Part shown: positions 45,145 through 56,325 of the stretch, in pieces | How the letters are laid out: each line of letters opens with the position of its first letter | Position numbering within the stretch: position 1 is the first letter of the stretch | Assembly: GCF_023278565.1 (NCBI RefSeq) | Contig: NC_064678.1 | Coordinates: forward strand, 4,960,001-5,024,000 | Length of the DNA stretch: 64,000 nt | Direction of reading: 5' to 3' | Source: Colletotrichum lupini | Taxonomy: Eukaryota; Ascomycota; Sordariomycetes; Glomerellales; Glomerellaceae | The notes under the pieces: generated by a model | What the model was told of the DNA's origin: nothing | The model's database searches: none | Seen by the model: the letters and a program-made list of their open reading frames with translations, nothing else | Position numbers and translations under genes: made by a program

Positions 45145-48144
45145 ATGGCATCAAAAAAGTACGCCTTCCTCCCGATGGAGGACGACGAGGTCGGTCCCGC
45201 CAAGGTGGTCAAGGACAAGAAGAAGCACAAATCGCGCCATCGCGACCGTTCGAGCGAAAGACATCGGGATCGCGACCGTAGCGATAGACCCTCGAGAAGA
45301 CGATCACGCTCCAGATCGCCGGCCCGACCCTCAAAACAGTACCGCAAACGAGACGCAGACGACGACGACAGGTGGGCGGACGAGGAGCCACCGTCGGAAC
45401 CCGAGGAAGCGGACGGCAACGACGAGCCCGAGTTCAAAGAGTCTGCGTCGAAGCGGGTAAAGCTTAGCCACGATGATCGCGACCGCGACGCGGACCAGTC
45501 GGATGGCACCAAGGAAGAACTGGAGCGTCAGCGCGACATTGAGGAGCGCGAGGCGTTTGCAAAGCGGTTACGGGAAAAGGACGACAAGAAGTCAAAGACG
45601 GCTGAGAGCCGACGGCCAGAGGTGGATCGCAAGGCGAACATGGAGGATCTCCGCATGAAGAGTCGACAGATGTACCTCGGGAAACGAGAGGCTGAGAAGC
45701 TTGCCCTGCTGCGCAAGCAGGTCGCCGAGGAGACGGAAGAGTTGAGGAGCGGCGTAAGGCTATCGGAGCGGGAGAAGGCCGAATTCACCAAGAACCGCGA
45801 GATTCTACGGCTAGCGGAGGAACGCCTCAAGATTGATGACCACAAGGATGGGTACTACATACCAGAGGACTACATCACGGAGAAGGGCAAAATCGACAAG
45901 AAGAGGAAAGAAGATGCGATGTACAAGAGATACGTGGAGAAGGATGAGTACGGGCAAGAAAAGTTCGTCACGGAGCATGAAGAGTGGGAAAGGGAGCAGG
46001 CTACCAAGGCCAAGGCGCAGATCCAGAGGTCGGAGAGAGAAAACGACGATTACTCCTACGTCATGGATGAGGAGCAGTACATCAAATGGAACTTGGGGTC
46101 AAGTATGCCTGGAGAGGGCAAATTGACCAAGGAGCAGCAATTCCTGGCGGCGCAGATCGAGGCAGCAGAGAAGAAGCAGCTCACAATCCAGGAGACGAGG
46201 AAGAGCCTGCCCATTTACGCATATCGAGATGACTTTCTCGCGGCGATGGAAAAGTATCAGATTCTGGTCATTGTTGGAGAAACAGGTTCCGGAAAGACGA
46301 CACAGTTACCGCAATACCTACACGAAGCTGGGTTCACCAAGAATGGAATGAAGGTTGGATGTACGCAACCGCGTCGTGTTGCTGCGATGAGTGTCGCTGC
46401 GCGTGTGGCAGACGAGGTTGGCGTCAAGGTCGGGCAGGAGGTCGGATACTCGATTCGTTTCGAGGACAACACGAGCGACAAGACGATTCTGAAATACATG
46501 ACGGACGGCATGTTGCTAAGAGAGTTCATGACTGAACCTGATCTTTCCGGGTACTCGGCCATCATGATTGACGAAGCTCACGAGAGAACTGTCCACACCG
46601 ATATTTTGCTGGCTCTGGTCAAGGATTTGGCAAGGGAACGGCCAGACTTGAAACTCTTGATTTCATCAGCGACGATGAACGCGGAAAAGTTCGCCGCTTA
46701 TTTCGACGATGCCCCTATTTACAACATCCCCGGACGAAGATACCCAGTTGACATTTATTATACGCCAGCGCCAGAGGCCAACTACCTGGCAGCCGCCATC
46801 ACCACGGTTTTCCAAATCCACACAACGCAGGGCAAGGGCGATATCCTTGTCTTCCTCACGGGTCAAGACGAGATTGACGCGGCCGAACAACAAATAGTCG
46901 ATACGGCGAAAAAGCTGGGAAGTCGTGTCAAGGAACTTGTTGTCTGTCCAATTTACGCCAACTTGCCATCGGAGCTGCAGGCAAAGATCTTCGAACCGAC
47001 CCCAGAAGGTGCTCGCAAGGTCGTTCTGGCTACCAACATCGCTGAGACCAGTTTGACGATTGACGGTATCGTCTATGTCATCGACCCCGGCTTCGTCAAG
47101 GAGAACGTCTACAACCCCGCCACCGGCATGTCAAACCTCGTCGTGACACCCTGCTCAAGGGCGTCCGCGAACCAGAGGAGTGGTCGTGCAGGTCGTGTCG
47201 GACCCGGAAAGTGCTTCCGCCTCTACACAAAGTTCGCCTACATGAACGAGATGGACGAGTCGCCCATGCCGGAAATTCAGCGCACGAATCTCAACGGCGT
47301 CGTCCTCCAGCTCAAGTCGCTAGGCATCAATGAGCTCCTCGATTTTGAGTTCATGGACCCGCCGCCGACCGAGGCCCTCATCGGCGCCCTCAACCAGCTC
47401 TTTGCCCTCCAGGCTCTCAACCACAAGGGCGAGCTCACCAAGATGGGCCGCCAGATGGCCGAGTTCCCCACTGACCCGATGCTTGCCAAGGCCGTCCTCG
47501 CTGCCGACAAAGAGGGCTGCGTTGAGGAGGTGCTCTCCGTCGTCTCCATGCTCAGCGAGGCCTCGGCCCTCTTCTTCCGCCCCAAGGACAAGAAGATCCA
47601 CGCCGACTCAGCGCGCGCCCGCTTCACCGTCAAGGAGGGCGGCGACCACCTGACGCTGCTCAACATTTGGAATCAGTGGGTCGACAGCGACTTCTCGCCC
47701 ATCTGGTCGCGCGAGAATTTCCTGCAGCAGCGCTCCCTGACGCGTGCGCGCGACGTCCGCGACCAGCTGGCCAAGCTCTGCGAGCGCGTCGAGGTCTCGC
47801 CCTCGAGCTGCGGCGCGTCCAACCTGCCGCCCATCAAGCGCGCGCTGACGGCCGGCTTCTTCCCCAACGCGGCGCGCCTGCAGCGCAGCGGCGACAGCTA
47901 CCGCACCGTCAAGAAGAACGCCACCGTCTACGTGCACCCGTCGTCGGTGCTCATGGGCGTCGACCCGCCGACCAAGATGCTCGTGTACTTTGAGCTCGTG
48001 CAGACGACAAAGGAGTACATGCGCAGCTGCATGCCCATCGAGAGCAAGTGGCTCGCCGAGCTGGCGCCGCACTTTTACAAGCAGAAGGACGTGGAGGCCA
48101 TGGAGGAGAAGAAGATGCCCAAGGCTAGGACTTATGATCGGTAA
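45145..48144 (+). CDS. PRP2: DEAH-box spliceosomal RNA helicase Prp2 (DHX16)
   Basis: Single exon, 999 residues. Prp2 uses ATP to remodel the activated spliceosome before the first transesterification, with its G-patch cofactor Spp2. Seen: an N-terminal Arg/Asp/Ser-rich region (about 1-130, RRRSRSRSPARPSKQYRKR), charged coiled segments and the conserved DDYSYVMDEEQYIKWNLG, then helicase motifs I GETGSGKTT (near 378), Ia TQPRRVAA, II DEAH (near 475), III SAT (near 509), IV-V region FLTGQDEID and TNIAETSLTIDGI, and VI QRSGRAGR (near 677), followed by winged-helix/ratchet and OB-fold regions ending EEKKMPKARTYDR. The family also includes Prp16, Prp22 and Prp43; the N-terminal match and length favour Prp2. 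The chosen ATG is the first in frame; an in-frame TTG lies five codons upstream. Intronless. Confidence 0.95.
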   Translation: MASKKYAFLPMEDDEVGPAKVVKDKKKHKSRHRDRSSERHRDRDRSDRPSRRRSRSRSPARPSKQYRKRDADDDDRWADEEPPSEPEEADGNDEPEFKESASKRVKLSHDDRDRDADQSDGTKEELERQRDIEEREAFAKRLREKDDKKSKTAESRRPEVDRKANMEDLRMKSRQMYLGKREAEKLALLRKQVAEETEELRSGVRLSEREKAEFTKNREILRLAEERLKIDDHKDGYYIPEDYITEKGKIDKKRKEDAMYKRYVEKDEYGQEKFVTEHEEWEREQATKAKAQIQRSERENDDYSYVMDEEQYIKWNLGSSMPGEGKLTKEQQFLAAQIEAAEKKQLTIQETRKSLPIYAYRDDFLAAMEKYQILVIVGETGSGKTTQLPQYLHEAGFTKNGMKVGCTQPRRVAAMSVAARVADEVGVKVGQEVGYSIRFEDNTSDKTILKYMTDGMLLREFMTEPDLSGYSAIMIDEAHERTVHTDILLALVKDLARERPDLKLLISSATMNAEKFAAYFDDAPIYNIPGRRYPVDIYYTPAPEANYLAAAITTVFQIHTTQGKGDILVFLTGQDEIDAAEQQIVDTAKKLGSRVKELVVCPIYANLPSELQAKIFEPTPEGARKVVLATNIAETSLTIDGIVYVIDPGFVKENVYNPATGMSNLVVTPCSRASANQRSGRAGRVGPGKCFRLYTKFAYMNEMDESPMPEIQRTNLNGVVLQLKSLGINELLDFEFMDPPPTEALIGALNQLFALQALNHKGELTKMGRQMAEFPTDPMLAKAVLAADKEGCVEEVLSVVSMLSEASALFFRPKDKKIHADSARARFTVKEGGDHLTLLNIWNQWVDSDFSPIWSRENFLQQRSLTRARDVRDQLAKLCERVEVSPSSCGASNLPPIKRALTAGFFPNAARLQRSGDSYRTVKKNATVYVHPSSVLMGVDPPTKMLVYFELVQTTKEYMRSCMPIESKWLAELAPHFYKQKDVEAMEEKKMPKARTYDR

Positions 48145-49275
48145 AGCGGTCGTGCTGTGTGTAGAGATCTGGTGGACGGGTTGAAAAGAGGGGGACGTTA
48201 AAGGTTGGGTTTATGGAATAAAATGATCAACTTATGATACCGTATTAAACCTCTATTTTACCCAATGTATTTATCTGCCCTCTATTCACTACCTCACCCC
48301 AAGAAAGCAATAAGCCCTGCGTACATATCTTGATAATTAGCATGAGAAGAATCGCGGGTTTATCGTTAATCGTGACATGATACTAAAAAAGCGACAAAAA
48401 AAACCTAAAAGAAAAAACTTGGTCTTGCACATGCGAGATCAATTATCAAATGCCAAATCTGAGCCGTTGCCAACCGGCCCAGAAGAAGACGAGAAAGACG
48501 GACTGTGTAGTATGTGATTCCCACCCTCATGATAGCCCGACCCACGGCCGAGCTACGCCTCATGATGCCAGAACTCAGGTATCCGTAGAAGTATCTGAGG
48601 AAATTTCCTTCGGCGACACGTGGACTACCTTGGCCGGTGGCGCTGACTTGTTCATCCGGACGGTTTAGTACGCTATCAGGATACCAAACCGACTCAGGAT
48701 CCTCACACTCAACGTACACCACTGACATGCGTTGGGCCACTCCCCTTGCAAATTGCGTCTTTACAAAATCGTCTCACATCAGTCTGCATTCTCGCTATCT
48801 GAGATTCTGCGTACGCCCTTATGAAGCAGAAGAATGATGCAGCTGCAACAGAAAGCCATAAATCGCTGGGCGTGGGAGTAGGCCGATGGGGACGGAAGAT
48901 GTTCCCGAATTCAAAAGGAAGCTACCAATCACGCACATGCCACACGTATAGCGCTCATCAGAGTGAGATAAGCAAATGATATCAATATTTATCTTGCTTT
49001 GCCCAACTCCAAAATCGAACCCTATCAAGGTAGAAGAAAAACGCATGTGAAGAGAAGAAAAACAAGTTTCCTCCCTCTCTAATTCGATGAGCTAGCCTCC
49101 ATCAACGAGTGCTGGCCTAATTTGCAGCATTTGAATAGAAGAAAAAAAGACAAGAAAAGTCATAGAACGTCCACTTTGGTATCAATGGTTTCTCCGGTTT
49201 GCCTCCGACTCCGTAACGTAAATTTGTTTTGTTTTCGCTTCAATTTTCATCAAACGTCCCGTCATTGCCCTCTCT
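48145..49275. other. 3' intergenic region between PRP2 and the Ser/Pro-rich gene
   Basis: 1.1 kb between two convergent genes; AT-rich in parts (48190-48420, 49040-49170), consistent with two 3' untranslated regions. No gene recognised. Confidence 0.5.
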
Positions 49276-50382
49276 TTAACGTGATGGCCCCTCGATCGGG
49301 CTCGTGGGCAAGCTGCGGACCCCGCTGAGATCCGTGCTTCCCGTGCGCCTGAGCGCTTGTGACATAGTCTCAATATTGAGCTCGCTGCTCATGTTGAGGT
49401 TGTGATGGGACGAAATAGGGCTGCCAAGAGATTTGCGTCCGGGGGACATTTCCAGACCCTTCACGGACGCGGGATTGCTTGTTGGCGGCGAGGTGCCCGG
49501 CCCCTGAGAAGAGACGGGTGATCGGATGGGTGAGGGCGAGCGGGCGTTGATGGACGAGAGGGACGTCAGCCCAGCGACATGGATGGAATCACGAGAACCT
49601 GCTGCGCCGCCGTGGCCGCCCTGCTCGGCTTGCACGACGTCGGCAAAAGAGATGAAGCTCAGCCTGCGCACGTCGGCATTATCGAGCGCATTGTAGTTGG
49701 AAGCGTCTTCGCGATCCGCAAATGCACGGAGCTCATCGGTCCATGATGCAGCCATGGAATCGGGAGGGTGAGGTGTACCGTTTCCGTTGGCGCCGGTGAC
49801 AGCTGCTGCAGCTGGTTGATGCTGAGAGTGGGTGACAATCTCGACGCTATCCGGATCAAGATGGTCGTTTGTGATGGCTTCGGATGATGCGTCCAAAACG
49901 GGAGGGATATGGTTCTCGGTCTGAATATGCGACGGAATGGCGGGCGATTGAGGCTTAATTGACATGTTGTCGACATCTCGCTCGAAGATCTGGGAGCCCG
50001 CCGGGGATGGCACTCGCGGGGACGTAGACATTCCACGGCTTGGCGATGAAGGGTGCACGTAAGGCGATGTCGTAGACCGAGCTGAAGCTCTAGAGGTATC
50101 CCGTGTCAAGGAGGGGTTGCTGGTGACGGTCGTTGCAGGTTTGGCAGACGATGAAGACTTGTTGGAGACATTTGACTCTTCCTTCTTTTTGCCGAGTCCG
50201 AACAATCCGCGCACCTTGTTCTTCACGTCCTTCTTCGTGTTGTCCGATTGAGGCTCATTGTGGCTCGAGGCGCGGGGTGTCGCATCACCGCTTGTGGTGC
50301 CGGCCATATTGTGAGCGACGACGGCGGGGTGCTGTACGATCGTCTCGGCGATGTTGTTGGGGTTTGCCTCAACTAGGCTCAT
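49276..50382 (-). CDS. Ser/Pro-rich protein of unknown function
   Basis: Single exon, 368 residues, not recognised. The N-terminus (about 1-75) includes a conserved-looking basic segment KNKVRGLFGLGKKKEE after an acidic stretch, followed by long Ser/Thr/Pro-rich, probably disordered sequence with many SP and TP sites (possible proline-directed kinase targets). A more structured motif, DVRRLSFISFADVVQAEQ, lies near residues 245-262, and a C-terminal segment LNIETMSQALRRTGSTDL near 333-350. No signal peptide or membrane helix. The even composition and lack of stops over 1.1 kb support a real gene. The motif-in-disorder layout suggests a regulatory or scaffold protein (inference). Confidence 0.75.
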   Translation of the reverse strand: MSLVEANPNNIAETIVQHPAVVAHNMAGTTSGDATPRASSHNEPQSDNTKKDVKNKVRGLFGLGKKKEESNVSNKSSSSAKPATTVTSNPSLTRDTSRASARSTTSPYVHPSSPSRGMSTSPRVPSPAGSQIFERDVDNMSIKPQSPAIPSHIQTENHIPPVLDASSEAITNDHLDPDSVEIVTHSQHQPAAAAVTGANGNGTPHPPDSMAASWTDELRAFADREDASNYNALDNADVRRLSFISFADVVQAEQGGHGGAAGSRDSIHVAGLTSLSSINARSPSPIRSPVSSQGPGTSPPTSNPASVKGLEMSPGRKSLGSPISSHHNLNMSSELNIETMSQALRRTGSTDLSGVRSLPTSPIEGPSR

Positions 50383-52271
50383 CTTGATGCAGGGTTGTTC
50401 GAGTCGGTGGTGTTGGTGGTTTTGGTGTTTAAGAGGTGGGATGCAGATGGATTTGCTGACACAATGCTATAGGGTGGTTTCTGTGGGAAAAGGGACCAAG
50501 AATTAATGGAATGTCTCTCTTCAACAAGCAGGGACCCTGAGGTTGACGTGATGTTATGTAGGCCCAGAAGAAAGAGAGGGGGGAAGGGACGTGGATAAAT
50601 GAAGTCTGGGAAAACAGGTGGTGGGGGGACAAATAGATTGGCTTTCGGTGACCCTGTGACCCTGACGTATATTCCCGCGATTCGCCTTTTTTGGGTCACT
50701 GCAAGGGAAGGGGAAAGTGGAAGGGGGTGCAAGTGTGCGAGTGCGGTGATTGATTGTCACAGGAGCGTCCAGTCGGCGAGGCAGAAAAAAAAGAGCAGCG
50801 CATCGGCAGCAGCAAGCAAGCAATACATGCGCACGCCGTCCGCAGCAGGTAACAGCGCCGCCGCTGGAGACACCCCAGCCAAGACAACCAAGATGTTCTT
50901 TTTTTTTTACCTGAACGGTACAGAGGGTACATGGACGGGGTTGGGTATGGGTTTGGGGGTGGTGGACATGGGATATCCGAAGGGTGGGATAATAGTATCG
51001 AGATGTACATACCAGAACGGTTCAATAGTAGAGCAGCGCAACACCAAGGGGGAAGAGCCGAGAATGTGCGCAGTTCCCCTGCGTGCAGAACTTGGAGAAT
51101 GGAAGCGGACTAGCCGTTGAGACTCGTGAGCGATGGAGAAATGGGATGATTTACACGGAACGGCGTTGGTCTTTTTTGGATTGATGGCGTTGTTGGACGA
51201 GACGGTAGTCAGGTGTCTGTCTTCGTAGCCCGTCTTGGTCTTGGTCTTGGTCCCTTTTAAGATCGTCTGCCGCTTGCTGTGTCACTTTTTGTCTGTGTCT
51301 CTTGGTCGAAGGCGACGAAGAGACAAGTAGGAAGAGGGGTGACCGAATCGCTTCTCTGCCGCAGGCACGCAGACCGCGAAATGCAGCCAGTAGTCTCGTT
51401 CGAAAATTGGCGCTCGATAAAGACGGCCTCGAGAAGCGATCCCTGATTGACGAGCGAGGATTTAGGAAGCTGGGGGAGAGAGAAAGGCGGGAGCGTGTGA
51501 CGCAACAGGTCCAGAGGGTGAGCAAGCGGATTGGCGGTTTCCTGATGATTTGACCCCTGCTGCAGGAGCCTTGTGGTGCTGATCTGTAAGAGAGGCCTAG
51601 GCCTGGTCTGCTGTGCCTTGCTTGTGGTTGTTGGAGACCTGGAGATGCTCCGTAAGAGACGAGTTCGGTTGGATGAGGTAGGCGGGTTGGTCCCGTTATT
51701 TGGTGGATAAGATGGATTGCTTTTCTGGTCTCCGGTGAGGCGGATTGCGGGTGCGGTGCTGATACAGTAGATGCGGGCAAGGCGGTGGACGTCTGTCTGG
51801 TGAAGTGGCATCAAGAGTGCTGGATGCAGCAGATGCAACAATAAGGTACGGGTATACAGATTTATTCGGACATGAAGCGTCAGGAAATGTCAATCTAGGA
51901 GCGAAAGAGAAGAGGAGGATGGGGAAGGGGCAGTTATTATCGCCTGTCAGGAGCAGCTTTCGCGTCGCTTCTCGGCAGTCAGCGGATCATGTTTTTTTCG
52001 GTCCATTTACATGCACTACACTCTACGGAGTACCTAAGGTAAGGTAAGGAAGGTAAGTATGAATAAGTTACGGGATACTTTGGTTTCCCTTTCCTTTCCT
52101 CGCTCTCACGCAGGTTCCTGATTGCTTCCTGCCCAACGCTGCTCCGTCAGCTAAGAGAGACTAAAACGTTCCCACCAAACGATCAAAGGGGAACGGTCAC
52201 CCGTCAGTCACCCGTCAACAACGCCCACTTAGAACTGCGTCCCTTAGGTACGAATACCTCAGCAGCTTATG

Positions 52272-52314
<43 letters not shown>

Positions 52315-55300
52315 GTGTCACCGTCACGTTCCCACGTCGCGACGTACCCGACGTCTACGTCGCCCGTCGCCAGCCCCGGAGCTCCCAACGTTGTTTAGAG
52401 TTTTTGCATTGACGTGATGCCGCGCCGAAGGAAGTTGCTGCGGGTGACATGTCTAGCCCCCCTTCCTTCTCCCTTCCGTCACCACTCATCACTGCCTACT
52501 GCCTTGGTATACCTCGCAGCAAGTACCTTGGATTGCACAGGTTTCTACCCAAGTATTCTCCCAAGTATCTACCCACTATATCTTGTAAGGCGAGGTACTG
52601 CGAGCCTCACTATGTATTTGCATTGTGCCTTACCTCACTCTGTTACTCCCGTGCCGCTTATCCAGAATGACTATGACAAACCATCGCAGCCCAAAGACAC
52701 CCAGGAGAAAAGCCTTAGCAGAGAGCCCGATATCTCCAAAGGCGAACCGGACGCGATCTCGTCTCGCCTCTCATCTTTGTCACCGGCAGTAGTGTAGCTC
52801 AGGCACCGCGTCACGTCTTCTCCAAAGTGTCCCCCTAAGCTTTCTTGGTTTAGGCCCAGGTTAAGAAAAGAAATCCTCCGCTAGTCCCCCCGTTGACTTC
52901 CGCAGCCTCCGATGGCCCCCTCAACCGGCGTCAGGGGGAATCTGACTAGGCATGCATTTTGTATGGTTTATAATGCTGGACTTGTCGAAACTCTGTCCGG
53001 ACACATCCCCGTTGGCCTTGGAGAGAATCGTTGAACGTCCTTTCCCCCTTCATCGGCGAACTGTGCGAGCGCGAACCGATCGGCAGCCGTAAAATCGCAT
53101 TTTACATATACTCGGTCAGTCGCACAAGCGTCGATAGCCATGAATGGATACGCGGGGAAACGAAGACGACCGTCGACCGTGAGCGGTCGCCCGGCGTTCC
53201 TCTGGCGTGTCTCGAGTTCCAATTGGGATTACATCGGCTGACTGTCCGTGTGTTTCGTCCGTCCGTATTCAATATGTAATCTGTTTGGGACGCCCGACTA
53301 AAGTTCTCGTAGCTTTCTTTTCTTTTGCTCTTCCAAATTCTAACTGGATATCACCATTAATCTCACACGCGTCTTTCAGGAGCTCATTTCCTTGTGCCCT
53401 CCTGACCTAAATGGGCTGAAATGTCGAATGCGACCCGTTGACTTTCTTGTCGTCTTCCAAGTTACCCGATTCGGACGCATCGCCAAGTCTTCCCTTCTCC
53501 CTTTAGTCAACTTTCGGTAACCGTAGGGACAGCTCAGCCTAGTCTCGACCCTGGACCCCTTCTCTTTTCACAATGCAGCACGCAGTAGTGGCCAGAGATT
53601 TGATGTCTTAGACCCCTCAACGACAACTTTTTTTGGTCTCGGTTTCTCTCGGGGCGTTGTTCACTGAGTTGAACCCCAGTTATGATCCCCATCATCAGTC
53701 AATCCCCAGTCCGCATTATCGTGTACGACAAGTCGGTGACTGCGGAATAGTAGCTCCATCCCTGAGTTTGTTATAGCATAGTCAGTTGACTCGCGTATTT
53801 CTCTTAAGTGTTCCCAGCGTCACAGCCCATGAACCTCTCGGAGATTCCCCCCGTCTGAAGTAAAGCTACTCACCGACCACCGAACCCCTAGCACCCTTGT
53901 CTCTCGCTCTCTCTTGTGTCTCTGGCACTTTGCTCTTGTATCCGAAAACGCTGACCACTCTACATCCTTGAAGAGGGTTTGTTTGATAGCTGGTGGAACA
54001 TGGCCGAAGAAACGACGAGGATCGCCCCTCTTCCCTGTTCAGACGAAAAAGTCGGGACTCGGGAAGCATGCAACAGAGAGGAGTCAGAAGACACCTAGGT
54101 TCTGGCGTTCTTGGTTCTGGCTTCTGCCAACATTGAAAAAGTTCTTCTCGTTCCCTGTTTTTGGCTTCAGACTGATCCCCCATCCAACACTCTCTCCACC
54201 CTCCCACCTCGTCAGCCTCGGTCCCGGCCTTCTTTCTTCTTTGACATGTTTTTTCCCCCACGGACTCTGCATCAGTGATCTCCATCACATCTGAGGGGTT
54301 TAGACAGAAGCATTAAGCTCGCAGGGTGCCCCGTCACCGATCCCATCACTGGGTCAGCCGTAGGCGCCCGCGGCATATTCCCTCAGAAAGAAAAAGATCT
54401 TCCAAAGAGCGGTCGTGATAAAAGTAGAGAGGATGTCAAAAGACAACAATAAGAAAAACCGCCCCGTGGAAGGACTCCTCTTCTGCCGCCTCATTCTCAC
54501 TTACCGCTCACTACTCAGCAACAAGGACCCCTCTTTGCCTTCTGTACTGCCTATACTCTGTATACTCTGTAGACCCTCTTGCGCCGGCAAGGCACGAATC
54601 CCTGCGTAAATCGGGCTTCCCGCCTCGCTTTCCACTTGGTCCCTGGAAAAACCAGGCCCCATGGAAAGCACGTCACTGACAATTCTGCATAAACAACACC
54701 AATGCGTAGAATGACAGTAGAATCTTTCCAACAGCTTCTGATGGGAAACATGTCTACACGTGCTATTGCGGAAAATAACGCATTGTAATGATGCCTTCTT
54801 TCTCTTGGTATTTCTTGGGAAAAACACTACTCCACGTAACCAACTCCCTTGGCGCATCAGATGCTCTCAAGGGCACAAGGAAACTATGGTAAAAGCCGAC
54901 GGGAGCAACACCGTTGCCGCGCCGCGGTTGTGAGATGCTTTCCCCGAAACCACAAAGTTGTCATTCTTGTTTTGTTTGCGTTTAACCTTCCTTCTCTCTC
55001 TTTCGCCTTTCACTGGAGCAACCGACAGCGAGGATCGGGGGAGGTAACGCGGAAGGTAAAGGGGCGCCCCCCGGAAGCTTCGCAGACGTCACCGGCGACG
55101 CTGTGCTGGCAAGAGAAAGCCAAGTAAGCCTTGATCCAATCAGTTCCACTTTCTCGGACCAGCCCGTTTTCCTTGGTGTCTCCAACTGTCCATTCTCCGT
55201 TGAATGTCTCGCGCGTGATATGTCATGTGATGCTATCGATAAGAACGGGTGCCGACTTGGACGGAATGCCTGAGGCGTGACTGGGGAACACAAGGCAACA

Positions 55301-55683
55301 GCGGCTTACTTACCTAATCAATTGAGCATCCCTTTTGGGACAGCTCGCTCCACACGCTTCATTACCTAAGCCAAATTTCCAATCGGCTGTTCGAAAAACT
55401 TCAGATCATCGCCTCAGGGTGTCCCATACAGCATCGCGAAAGAGCTTCCCCGTAGCACGCGACCAACTCATCAAAGCCTCCCCCCCTAGCGCCGCAGTCG
55501 ACCCGTCCGAGACTCGCGCCGAAGCGACGCTGGCCGTGCTGTCACACACTCTCTCAAGAAAACCATTCAATTGGCCATCTCAAGCTCCTAACCGACGTCC
55601 TCGAAAAAAAGTGAACGAGAGAGACCACGACTACGAAACACGGAACTCTTCCCAAGCTTCATCATCACAACCTACGACCGACA
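50383..55683. other. Long gap upstream of the mL58 gene
   Basis: 5.3 kb without a recognised gene. The left end should be the promoter and leader of the Ser/Pro-rich gene starting at 50382. It contains a T10 run (about 50896-50908), AGGTA words (52025-52055 and 52240), an A40 homopolymer (52272-52311) and pyrimidine-rich stretches around 52445-52660. Open frames are short and unrecognised. The right 350 bp hold the promoter of the mL58 gene. Confidence 0.45.
52272..52311. repeat. A40 homopolymer tract
   Basis: Forty consecutive adenines, by far the longest homopolymer in the window. It is preceded by a hairpin-capable stretch (CGTTCCC near 52169 and GGGAACG near 52191) and a direct repeat GTCACCCGTCA (near 52196-52217). 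It may be the tail of a retroposed element or simple slippage; no target-site duplication was found. Length in the assembly may be inexact. Confidence 0.85.
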
Positions 55684-56325
55684 ATGGAGGCCAGGACATT
55701 GACAAGACCAGCCGCCACGCTGGCATCTCTCCTCCGCCAACAAGCAACCACCACCACCACCGTCCCCCGAAGAGGCCACAAGACCTTCTCCCGCACAAAG
55801 CGCGCCCTCAACATCCCTCCCCACCCCGACTTCCTCCCCTCGACCCCAGCCGCCGGCGACACAATCATCTACAACCCGCCCTCCGCCGCCCCCTCCGTCT
55901 ACCACACCCCCTTCAAGTTCCTCCCGGCCTCCGACCCCCGCCGCCGCGCAAACCTCTCCGCCCTCTTCGCCTCCGCCTCCCCATCACAATCTTCCTCCTC
56001 CGCAAAGTCAACAACACCCCTCCCCCCGGCCCTCAACGTCCCCTCCCGCGGCGCCAACCCGCGCTACCACCTCTCCAAGGACGACGTCGCCGAGATCCGC
56101 AAGCTCCGCGCCCAAGACCCGGACTTCTGGTCCGTCTCGGCCCTCGCGCGCAAGTTCGACTGCTCCGAGACCTTCATCACCATCTGCACGCCCGCCCCGC
56201 GGGAGCACACGCAGAAGCTCGCGCAGAAGCTCGAGGCCGTCAAGAGTCGCTGGGGTGGTATCCGCGCAAAGGCCCGCGAGGACCGCTCGCGCAGAAAGGA
56301 GATGCTCTTCCGGGGTGAGCTGTAA
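55684..56325 (+). CDS. MRPL20: Mitochondrial large ribosomal subunit protein mL58 (MRPL20)
   Basis: Single exon, 213 residues. mL58 is a fungal-specific protein of the mitochondrial 54S subunit (yeast YmL20). Seen: an N-terminal import-type presequence rich in Arg, Ala and Thr (MEARTLTRPAATLASLLRQQ), then RRGHKTFSRTKRALNIPPHP, the conserved IIYNPPSAAPSVYHTPFKFL, a Ser-rich linker, RYHLSKDDVAEIRKLRAQDP, FWSVSALARKFDCSETFI (helix-turn-helix-like, conserved) and a basic C-terminus with AVKSRWGGIRAKAREDRSRR. Length is close to the family (about 195-215). Strong C-biased codon use is consistent with good expression. Confidence 0.92.
   Translation: MEARTLTRPAATLASLLRQQATTTTTVPRRGHKTFSRTKRALNIPPHPDFLPSTPAAGDTIIYNPPSAAPSVYHTPFKFLPASDPRRRANLSALFASASPSQSSSSAKSTTPLPPALNVPSRGANPRYHLSKDDVAEIRKLRAQDPDFWSVSALARKFDCSETFITICTPAPREHTQKLAQKLEAVKSRWGGIRAKAREDRSRRKEMLFRGEL

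Noticed and set aside
47608..48072. Antisense frames in the 3' half of PRP2
   Set aside because: Composition effects of GC-rich third positions; the plus strand is a complete DEAH helicase.
55335..56318. 327-codon frame overlapping mL58
   Set aside because: Shifted Pro/Arg-rich reading of the mL58 exon; the mL58 frame matches its family.
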